In this document: piece after piece, positions 57,902-64,000 of the stretch
Layout: the number at the start of each line of letters is the position of its first letter
How positions within the stretch are numbered: position 1 is the stretch's first letter
DNA from: Lawsonibacter hominis
GTDB lineage: Bacteria; Bacillota; Clostridia; Oscillospirales; Oscillospiraceae
Assembly: GCF_014287895.1 (NCBI RefSeq)
Contig: NZ_JACOPP010000002.1
Location: 124,001 to 188,000 of the forward strand
Reading direction: 5' to 3'
Length of the DNA stretch: 64,000 bases
Translations under genes and position numbers: made by a program
Notes under the pieces: model-generated
Told to the model about the DNA's origin: nothing
What the model saw: the letters and a program-made list of their open reading frames with translations, nothing else
The model's database searches: none

Positions 57902-59149
57902 TTACATGATTTGTCCGCCGGCGAGGTAACCCAGCAGCGTAACGGCAAACAGTACCGCCCCGCCTGCGGCAAGGGCAATGGAAGCCCCCCTGTGCCGCTG
58001 GGTCAGTACGGCGGCGAACAGGAAAAAGGGCACGGCACAGGACAGATAGCGTCCGGCGCTCAGCAGCCAGGAGAGGGAATAGTCCAGCACCAGGGTCGCA
58101 AAGGCATACAGGGTATACATGCTGCGGCAGCGGCGGTTGACCGCCAGCAAGACCCCGAAAAACACTGGAAAGAGGACCAGCGTGGGCACCCAGAGCTGGA
58201 GCCGGATGGTCTCGTCATAGTAAGATACGGCGTTTTGCAGCACGTACCAAAGGGTTTCTGAAATCCAGCAGAAGCCCTGGCTCCAGTGCTTCTGCATCTC
58301 GGTAAAGCCAAAGGGGGTTCCGGTGACAGACCAGTTCAGTCCCAGGTAGACCAGTGTGCCCAGCAGGGGCAGCAGCAGCGCCGGAAGCGTCCGGAAGATC
58401 CGTTTCCAGTCAAAGCGTCCCAAGCTCTGTACCAACTCGGCGCCCGCCGCCAGAATGAGCAGCACCCCGTGCATCCGCGTCAGGGCTGCCAGCGCCCCCC
58501 ACACACCTGCCGGGAGCCAGTGATGGCGGCGAATGTGCCAGAGCGACGCCGCCGTGGTCAGCAGAAACAGGCTCTCCGTCATCACGCCTCCAAAAAAGAA
58601 GGCGTAGGGGAACACCGACAAAAATACCAGCGTCCACCGGGCGGCGGAGCGCCCGTATTCCCAGGCCGCCAGCCGGTACAGATACACACAGCCGCCGCCA
58701 AAGCTCAGGAAAGAGACCAGAAGTCCCGCCGCCATAGTATTCCCGATCACCCGGGCGGCCAACCGCACAAGCCATACATACAGTGGAAAAAACACGACGA
58801 ACAGGTGCTGGCCGTTCTCAACATACCCCTCATAACCCAGCTCTGCCAGGTTCACATAGTGCCAGGCGTCCCATTTTTTCCACAGATCCAGCGCCCAGGA
58901 TGAGCCGCCTCCCCCTCCCAGCAGCCGGCCGGCCAGAAGGGCTGCGGCCAGAAAGATCAGGATACGAAACAGCAGCGCCGTGCCGAACACGGCGGCACAC
59001 TCCCGCGGAGCGACCAACACGCCGCGCTCCGCCGGCACATCCGTCCCCAGAGGAACCGGAGCGCCGCAGTCGCCCAGCCAGCGGAGCAGAAGCAGCAGGC
59101 CGGTCAGTGCCACCAGGGCGGAGATCAGAACGCTCCAGAGCAGGTGCAC
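57902..59149 (-). CDS. PIG-V-like mannosyltransferase family membrane protein
   Basis: A 415-residue polytopic membrane protein with about ten hydrophobic segments. The conserved first-loop motif WDAWHYVNLAELGYEGY and the following VVFFPLYVWLVRLAARVIG resemble bacterial PIG-V-like (GT-C fold) lipid-linked sugar transferases; FPYAFFFGGVMTESLFLLTTAASLWH and LTRMHGVLLI also fit. The acceptor and sugar are not known. It is inserted between fmt and the YugP gene, in an operon otherwise devoted to translation and cell-wall signalling. Confidence 0.75.
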   Translation of the reverse strand: MHLLWSVLISALVALTGLLLLLRWLGDCGAPVPLGTDVPAERGVLVAPRECAAVFGTALLFRILIFLAAALLAGRLLGGGGGSSWALDLWKKWDAWHYVNLAELGYEGYVENGQHLFVVFFPLYVWLVRLAARVIGNTMAAGLLVSFLSFGGGCVYLYRLAAWEYGRSAARWTLVFLSVFPYAFFFGGVMTESLFLLTTAASLWHIRRHHWLPAGVWGALAALTRMHGVLLILAAGAELVQSLGRFDWKRIFRTLPALLLPLLGTLVYLGLNWSVTGTPFGFTEMQKHWSQGFCWISETLWYVLQNAVSYYDETIRLQLWVPTLVLFPVFFGVLLAVNRRCRSMYTLYAFATLVLDYSLSWLLSAGRYLSCAVPFFLFAAVLTQRHRGASIALAAGGAVLFAVTLLGYLAGGQIM

Positions 59150-59152
59150 GGC

Positions 59153-60073
59153 CTACCCCAGGGTCAGCGGATGGCCCCGCAAATAATCCGCAGCCTTCAT
59201 GCGCTTGCCCCCGTCGGCCTGGAGCTCGTCGATGCGCAGCACCGTGCCGCCGCCGCAGGCCAGTTTGATCCCATCCTTTCCCGCTGCCAGAACGGTGCCG
59301 GGCGCTTCCGCCGTGCGCTCCTCCAAGACCGCAGTGGAAAACACCTTACACCGGGTGCCGCCCAAAAAGGTTGCTGCGGCGGGCCATGGGATCAGCCCCC
59401 GGACCTGATTGTGGAGCGTCTGGGCCGTGTGGGTAAAGTCCATGGGGGAAAGCTCCCTGGTCAGCATCGGGGCAAAGGTGGCCTGGGCCGCGTCCTGCGG
59501 CGTGCGTCTGGCAGTGCCGTCCGCAATGGAGTCCAGCACTTGCACCAGCAGCGCGCCGCCCAGTTTTGCCAGGCGGCCATACAGCTCCTGGGCATTTTCG
59601 TCGGGACCAATGGGGGTAACCGCCTGGTCGATCACATCTCCCGCATCCAGTTCAGATGCCATATGCATGATGGTCACGCCGGTCTCGCGCTCTCCATTGA
59701 GCACCGCCCAATGGATGGGCGCCGCGCCCCGGTACTTGGGCAGCAGCGACGAGTGCACGTTGATGCAGCCCCCAGCCGGAGCGGACAGGATCTCGTCCGG
59801 CAGGATGCGGCCATAGGCCGCTACCACGATCAGCTCCGGGGCCAGGCCGCGGATGAGCTCCAGCGCCGTACCGTCCCGCAGCTTGACCGGCTGGTACACC
59901 GGGATGTCATACGCTTGGGCACACGCCTTCACAGGGGTGGGCTGCAGCTTCATTCCCCTGTTTTTGGGTTTATCCGGCTGGGTGAACACGCCGCATACCT
60001 CGTGTCCGGCCGTCACCAGCGCCTCCAGAGCGGGCACGGCAAATTCCGGCGTGCCCATGAACAGGATTCTCAT
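59153..60073 (-). CDS. fmt: Methionyl-tRNA formyltransferase
   Basis: A 306-residue enzyme that formylates initiator Met-tRNA. Start MRILFMGTPEFAVPALEALV, the catalytic Asn-His-Asp region in INVHSSLLPKYRGAAPIHWAVLNGERETGVTIM, and a C-terminal OB-like tRNA-binding domain. It overlaps def by 4 bases (ATGA), the standard def-fmt pair. Confidence 0.97.
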   Translation of the reverse strand: MRILFMGTPEFAVPALEALVTAGHEVCGVFTQPDKPKNRGMKLQPTPVKACAQAYDIPVYQPVKLRDGTALELIRGLAPELIVVAAYGRILPDEILSAPAGGCINVHSSLLPKYRGAAPIHWAVLNGERETGVTIMHMASELDAGDVIDQAVTPIGPDENAQELYGRLAKLGGALLVQVLDSIADGTARRTPQDAAQATFAPMLTRELSPMDFTHTAQTLHNQVRGLIPWPAAATFLGGTRCKVFSTAVLEERTAEAPGTVLAAGKDGIKLACGGGTVLRIDELQADGGKRMKAADYLRGHPLTLG

Positions 60074-60573
60074 TTCCGCTCCTTCTCCGCCTGCTCCTCC
60101 AGCAGTTGATCCAGCTCTTCGGTCGTATAAAGCCGGGGGGCGTGCTCAGTAAACAGGCGGCCGTCCAGGTGTTCAATCTCATGACAGAAGCAGCGGGCTA
60201 CCATGTCCGCTCCCTCCGCCTCAAATAGCATCCCATTGCGGTCCTGCGCCCGCACCCGGACCGTTTTGGGGCGCTTGACGACGCCCCAGCGCCCCGGCAC
60301 GGAAAGACAGCCTTCAAAGCCCTCCTGCTCTCCCGCCTGGTCAATGATTTCGGGGTTAACAAGCTCCAGCATGTTGTCCTGGTCGTCCACCACGATGACC
60401 GCCCGGCGGAGGATGCCCACCTGGGGCGCCGCCAGGCCCGCGCCATTGGCGTCGGCCAGGGTCTCCTTCAGGTCGTCCAGCAGGTCCCAGAGCCTCTGGT
60501 CAAAACGGGTGACCGGGCGGCAGACCTTGTGCAGGGCCGGATCCCTATCCTCTAAAATTGTTCTCAGAGCCAT
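60070..60573 (-). CDS. def: Peptide deformylase
   Basis: A 167-residue metalloenzyme that removes the N-formyl group. The three family motifs are visible: GAGLAAPQVG, EGCLSVPG and HEIEHLDG with the metal ligands Cys, His, His. ATG 60573 starts MALRTILEDRDPALHKVC and has AGGAGG upstream; the ORF open further upstream is not homologous. It lies 11 bases after priA. Confidence 0.97.
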   Translation of the reverse strand: MALRTILEDRDPALHKVCRPVTRFDQRLWDLLDDLKETLADANGAGLAAPQVGILRRAVIVVDDQDNMLELVNPEIIDQAGEQEGFEGCLSVPGRWGVVKRPKTVRVRAQDRNGMLFEAEGADMVARCFCHEIEHLDGRLFTEHAPRLYTTEELDQLLEEQAEKERK

Positions 60574-60584
60574 ATTGCTTCCTC

Positions 60585-63062
60585 CTAATCCAATGGGTCC
60601 ACATCCGCAGAGACGGACACGCCCTTGTTTTCCTTGTCCTTCTGGGCGCAGCGCACCAAGTGAGCTACCATGGCCCGTACGGCGCGGGTATTCCGGCAGG
60701 CCAGGGTCAGCCGGTAGCGGTAACGGTCGTTGACTTTGGCCACGCTGGCCGGAGCGGGGCCAAGCACCTGGGCTTCCAGCGCCCGAAATTCCGGGCGCTC
60801 CAGCCAATCCTCCAGCGAACGGCGCAGGCGCATACAGGTCTTCAGCACAGCGCTCTCTGACAGGCCGGAGGCCGTGACCACAAACAAATCGCGGAAGGGC
60901 GGGCAACCCCTCAGACGGCGCAGGACGATCTCCTGTTCATAAAACCGGTCGTAATCCTGCCGCGCGGCACAGAGGATCACATCGTTTTCCGGCGTATAGG
61001 TCTGGACGATGGCCCGCCCCTTTTTGTTCCCCCGGCCCGCCCGGCCTACCACCTGGGTCAGCAGGGAAAAGGTCCGCTCCCCCGCCCGGTAATCGTCTAC
61101 ATACAGGGACAGATCCGCCGACACTACGCCTACCAGCGTTACATTTTCAAAATCGAGCCCCTTCGCCACCATCTGCGTACCCACCAGGATGGGGATCTTC
61201 TCTTTTTCGAAGCGTGAGAGCAGCTTTTCGTGGGATTGGGTGGCGGAGACGGTATCCGTATCCATCCGCAATACCGTTATGCCGGGAAAGGCCGCTTCCA
61301 GTTCCTCCTGGACCTTCTGGGTGCCGGCGCCGATAAAATTCAGCGTGCCGCCGCATGCCGGACAGGCCGCCGGCAGGCGCTCTGAATGGCCGCAATAATG
61401 GCACATCAACCGTCCATTGGCGGAGTGATACGTCAGATGCACCGAACAGCGGGGACAGGTGGGCACCGCTCCGCACTCCCCGCAGGAGACCATGCGGCTT
61501 GCCCCCCGGCGGTTGAGAAACAGGATGCTCTGCTCCCCCGCCCTGAGGGTCTCCTCCAGGGCCTGCCGGAGGGGCAGGCTCAGAGAAGTCCCGTTTCCGG
61601 CGCGCAGTTCCTCCTTCATGTCCGCGATAAAAACAGCGGGGAGGGCCTGTTCATTATAGCGCCGGGAGAGGGTGAAACAATGGTAAACGCCGGTCCTGGC
61701 CAGATACATACTCTCCACCGACGGGGTGGCCGAACCCAGCACCAGCAGCGCGCCGCTCTGGGTACAGCGGTATTTTGCCACGTCCCGCGCATGATATTTG
61801 GGAACATTCTCCGACTTGTAGGTCGCTTCCTGCTCTTCATCCAGAATCACCAGGCCCAGATCCTTCAGGGGCGCGAAGACTGCGGAGCGGGTGCCGATGG
61901 CCACCCGGGCTTTTCCGGTACGCAGACGCTTCCATTCGTCGTAGCGCTCCCCCGCCCGTAAAGACGAGTGGAGTACCGCGACCGCATCTCCGAACTGTGC
62001 GGTGAAACTGCGCAGCAATTGGGGGGTCAGGGCAATTTCGGGCACCAGTACGATCGCGGTACGGCCCCGGTCCAGGACCTGCCGGATGAGGCGAATATAG
62101 ACCTGGGTCTTTCCGCTGCCGGTGACCCCGTACAACAGGGCGGCGGCAGGCTTCCCGGCGGCGGCCAGGGCGGATAGTCCTTCAAAGGCCGCCTGCTGCT
62201 GTTCATTCAGTTCCGGCGGCGGAGCGCTTTCCACCTCCGGCACGCGCACGCGGCGGAATACTTCCCGCCGCTCCAAACGGACCAGGCCGCTTTTGGTCAG
62301 GGAGCGCAGCGTGGCGCTGGAGGCGCCCGTAAAATAACACAGCTCCTTGGAAGACGCGCTGCCAAGGGCCGCGAGCAGCTCTATCACCGCATAGCGCAGC
62401 GGGGCGGAGCGGCGCTTCGGCGTCACTTGGGCCATGGCCTCCTCCGCCGGGACGGCCAGCACGGCCACCTGTTCCGTCTTGTCCCCCACGCCCCGCTCGG
62501 CGCTGGTCTCCAGCTGCAGAACGCCATGGTCGGTCAGCTGCCGCAGGGCCGGGTTGGGGTCCTTGATCCCAAACGCTTCCCGGATCTGCCGCCGCTCGGC
62601 GCTGCCGCCGGAGGCAAAGATCAGCTCCAGGATACGCCTGGCATGCTCCGACTTCCCGGCGGAAGCATAGGCCGTCTCCCGGTCGATCCCCGGAGCCACG
62701 GCATAACGATCCTGAAGAGAAAAATACAGCCCGGCCGGCAGCATGGCACGCGCAGCGTCATAGACCGTACAGAACCAGCGCTCCCGCATCCAGAGCGCCA
62801 GCTGGAGCGCCTCGGCATCCAATACCGGCTCCTCGTCCAGCAGCGTCAGGATCGTCTTGCGTTTGGGGTCCGGAGGCCGTCCGTCCTCGAATGCCAACAC
62901 GATCCCCTCTGTGCGGCGGTTGCCCGCGCCGAAGGGAACGACCACCCGCATACCGGGGCGCAGCGTATCCGCCAACTCCCGAGGCACTTGATAATCGTAG
63001 GGCCTGTCGATGGCGTAGGTAGCGGCGCTGAGCGCGAGCTTGGCCACCGCAACGGTATCCAT
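60585..63062 (-). CDS. priA: Primosomal helicase PriA
   Basis: An 825-residue superfamily 2 helicase that restarts collapsed forks. 3'-DNA-binding start (YDYQVPRELADTLRPGMRVVVPFG), Walker A (GVTGSGKTQVY), motif II DEEQ (not the textbook DEEH), eight zinc Cys (CGECG, CPRCS, CHYCG, CPACG) and motif V/VI VGTQMVAKGLDFENVTLV and QVVGRAGR. Length is normal. A terminator-like hairpin separates it from rpoZ; coaBC, present here in Bacillus, is absent. Confidence 0.97.
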   Translation of the reverse strand: MDTVAVAKLALSAATYAIDRPYDYQVPRELADTLRPGMRVVVPFGAGNRRTEGIVLAFEDGRPPDPKRKTILTLLDEEPVLDAEALQLALWMRERWFCTVYDAARAMLPAGLYFSLQDRYAVAPGIDRETAYASAGKSEHARRILELIFASGGSAERRQIREAFGIKDPNPALRQLTDHGVLQLETSAERGVGDKTEQVAVLAVPAEEAMAQVTPKRRSAPLRYAVIELLAALGSASSKELCYFTGASSATLRSLTKSGLVRLERREVFRRVRVPEVESAPPPELNEQQQAAFEGLSALAAAGKPAAALLYGVTGSGKTQVYIRLIRQVLDRGRTAIVLVPEIALTPQLLRSFTAQFGDAVAVLHSSLRAGERYDEWKRLRTGKARVAIGTRSAVFAPLKDLGLVILDEEQEATYKSENVPKYHARDVAKYRCTQSGALLVLGSATPSVESMYLARTGVYHCFTLSRRYNEQALPAVFIADMKEELRAGNGTSLSLPLRQALEETLRAGEQSILFLNRRGASRMVSCGECGAVPTCPRCSVHLTYHSANGRLMCHYCGHSERLPAACPACGGTLNFIGAGTQKVQEELEAAFPGITVLRMDTDTVSATQSHEKLLSRFEKEKIPILVGTQMVAKGLDFENVTLVGVVSADLSLYVDDYRAGERTFSLLTQVVGRAGRGNKKGRAIVQTYTPENDVILCAARQDYDRFYEQEIVLRRLRGCPPFRDLFVVTASGLSESAVLKTCMRLRRSLEDWLERPEFRALEAQVLGPAPASVAKVNDRYRYRLTLACRNTRAVRAMVAHLVRCAQKDKENKGVSVSADVDPLD

Positions 63063-63086
63063 CCAATCCCCCCTTTACCCCGGAAA

Positions 63087-63125
63087 AGGCAAGCGGCAGG
63101 CCATCCATGGCCCGGACGCTTGCCT
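63087..63125 (-). terminator. Hairpin between rpoZ and priA
   Basis: AGGCAAGCG (63087-63095) and CGCTTGCCT (63117-63125) with an inner GGCC/GGCC stem; TTTT follows on the minus strand. Partial termination within the operon is likely. Confidence 0.7.
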
Positions 63126-63136
63126 CTCACACGGTC

Positions 63137-63334
63137 CTACTCGTCCTGCTGCAGCTCCACCTGGCCTTCGGCCACCTGATGGATGGCCAGGGTCACGGGC
63201 TTTTCGTCCAGCGGGATACCGGCATCCTCAGCGGCGCTGGCGATCTGGCGCGCCCGCTGAGCCACAACGTTGACCAGCATATACCGGCTGGGGACCTGCT
63301 CCAGCAGCTGATTCATGGGAGGTTCGAGCATCAT
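63137..63334 (-). CDS. rpoZ: RNA polymerase omega subunit
   Basis: A 65-residue omega subunit (MNQLLEQVPSRYMLVNVVAQRARQI, then KPVTLAIHQVAEGQV). It is shorter than the E. coli protein but typical for Firmicutes. Two ATG codons at the start are equivalent. It follows gmk by 6 bases, the conserved gmk-rpoZ order. Confidence 0.93.
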   Translation of the reverse strand: MMLEPPMNQLLEQVPSRYMLVNVVAQRARQIASAAEDAGIPLDEKPVTLAIHQVAEGQVELQQDE

Positions 63335-63340
63335 AACGGA

Positions 63341-63952
63341 TCAGACTCCTTCTACAAGATTCATACGATTTTTGGTGCGGCACCCCTCTGCCGTCAGGAT
63401 GGCGATGATCTCGGCCGCCGCCGCCGACACCTTGTCGTTGACCACCAGATAATCATAGTTGGGGATCTCCCGATACTCCTCCCGTGCCTTCTGGAGCCGG
63501 CCCCGGATCACATCCTCCTGATCGGTGGCCCGTCGGTGGAGGCGGCGGGAGAGCTCCTCGAACGAGGGCGGGACGATAAAAATAAAGACCGCGTCGGGAC
63601 ATTTGGCCCGAACCTTTGCCGCCCCCTGGACTTCGATATCCAGAAGCACGTCGATACCGGCGTCCAGCTTTTCCCGGATCAACCGCAGCGAGGTCCCGTA
63701 ATAATTATGGACATATTCGGCATATTCCAAAAGCTCATCGCCATCGATCATGGCTTCGAACCGTTCCCGGGTGACGAAATGATAATGGACGCCGTCCGCT
63801 TCTCCCACCCGCGGGGCGCGTGTGGTAAACGATACCGAAAAATAGATGTTCTCACGTTCGCTCAGAAGCTCCGCGATCACGGTGCTTTTTCCCACGCCGG
63901 AAGGGCCGGACAACACAATGAGCTGGCCCCTGGTCCGTTTCTTCGGCGTCAT
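63341..63952 (-). CDS. gmk: Guanylate kinase
   Basis: A 203-residue kinase that phosphorylates GMP to GDP. P-loop LSGPSGVGKSTVIAELL, GMP-binding TTRAPRVGEADGVHYHFV and EYAEYVHNYYGT, and DVLLDIEVQGAAKVRA. Its ATG overlaps the stop codon of the upstream gene at the window edge. Confidence 0.97.
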   Translation of the reverse strand: MTPKKRTRGQLIVLSGPSGVGKSTVIAELLSERENIYFSVSFTTRAPRVGEADGVHYHFVTRERFEAMIDGDELLEYAEYVHNYYGTSLRLIREKLDAGIDVLLDIEVQGAAKVRAKCPDAVFIFIVPPSFEELSRRLHRRATDQEDVIRGRLQKAREEYREIPNYDYLVVNDKVSAAAAEIIAILTAEGCRTKNRMNLVEGV

Positions 63953-64000
63953 GCCTCCGCCTCCTCGCCCGCGCCCTCGGATTCCTTGCCGCCCAGGCGG
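63949..64000 (-). CDS. C-terminal tail of an upstream gene, probably remA (DUF370)
   Basis: Only 16 codons are visible on the minus strand (RLGGKESEGAGEEAEA, then TGA), overlapping gmk by 4 bases. In Bacillus and many Clostridia remA (extracellular matrix regulator, DUF370) precedes gmk, so this is the likely identity. The acidic tail alone cannot prove it. Confidence 0.45.
   Translation of the reverse strand, partial: RLGGKESEGAGEEAEA

Overview
The window looks like a chromosomal housekeeping region of a spore-forming, high-GC member of the Clostridia, most likely an Oscillospiraceae relative of Flavonifractor, Intestinimonas or Pseudoflavonifractor. This taxonomic call is inferred from gene content, GC-rich codon use, sporulation genes (cotJ cluster, yunB, sigH, spoIIM, spoIID-like, a SPOCS-LysM coat-type protein, spoVM) and a SCIFF ribosomal-peptide locus. 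No database search was possible. Most genes lie on the minus strand in tightly packed operons. I see no prophage, CRISPR array, rRNA, tRNA or antibiotic-resistance island.

Layout. Bases 1-3.9 kb: end of an amidase-domain gene, XerC-type recombinase, a small Cys-rich ORF, radA and cwlD. 4.0-5.8 kb (+): a YhcH/YjgK protein and the cotJ spore-coat genes, with CotJA and CotJB fused. 5.8-15.7 kb (-): ligA, a VanZ-like protein, yunB, a methionine-gamma-lyase-like enzyme, a GNAT enzyme, three tandem M42 peptidases and murD. 15.7-16.5 kb: divergent murD/rnpB promoters, RNase P RNA, and a MITE-like inverted-repeat element flanked by two copies of one 29-bp hairpin. 16.5-26.3 kb (-): yebC, nif3, trmK, DUF1858, zinc ribbon, sigH, glmM, ruvB-DUF3784-ruvA-ruvC, xerD and spoIIM. 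26.5-34 kb (-): the SCIFF maturase and its 46-residue peptide, TIGR04086 protein, yajC, tgt, TfoX-C, TetR, queA and a SpoIID-domain protein.

33.9-37.1 kb (+) is a lysine-pathway operon: promoter, lysine riboswitch with terminator, asd, dapA, dapB. 37.3-40.2 kb is a sulfur module: an Rrf2 regulator divergent from cysK and metY. 40.4-45.4 kb (-) is a methionine/one-carbon operon with an intrinsic hairpin between its promoter and first gene: a stand-alone methionine-synthase activation domain, a MetH core, and a bifunctional homocysteine methyltransferase/methylenetetrahydrofolate reductase. 45.4-47.7 kb (+) is mnmA plus a cysteine desulfurase, a tRNA 2-thiolation pair. 47.7-64 kb (-) matches the Bacillus remA-gmk-rpoZ-priA-def-fmt-rsmB-rlmN-prpC-prkC-rsgA-thiN-spoVM order, with a YugP-type metallopeptidase and a PIG-V-like membrane protein inserted.

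Most notable: an apparent AUA start codon for queA; three leader hairpins that bury a Shine-Dalgarno sequence; a dif-like 28-mer beside the spoIIM-xerD promoter; an RsmB protein with an unrecognised C-terminal domain of about 200 residues; the CotJA-CotJB fusion; the rnpB-side MITE-like element; and the promoter/terminator wiring of the SCIFF locus. I did not find a clearly new multi-gene system; the window is mainly core genome with unusual local features.
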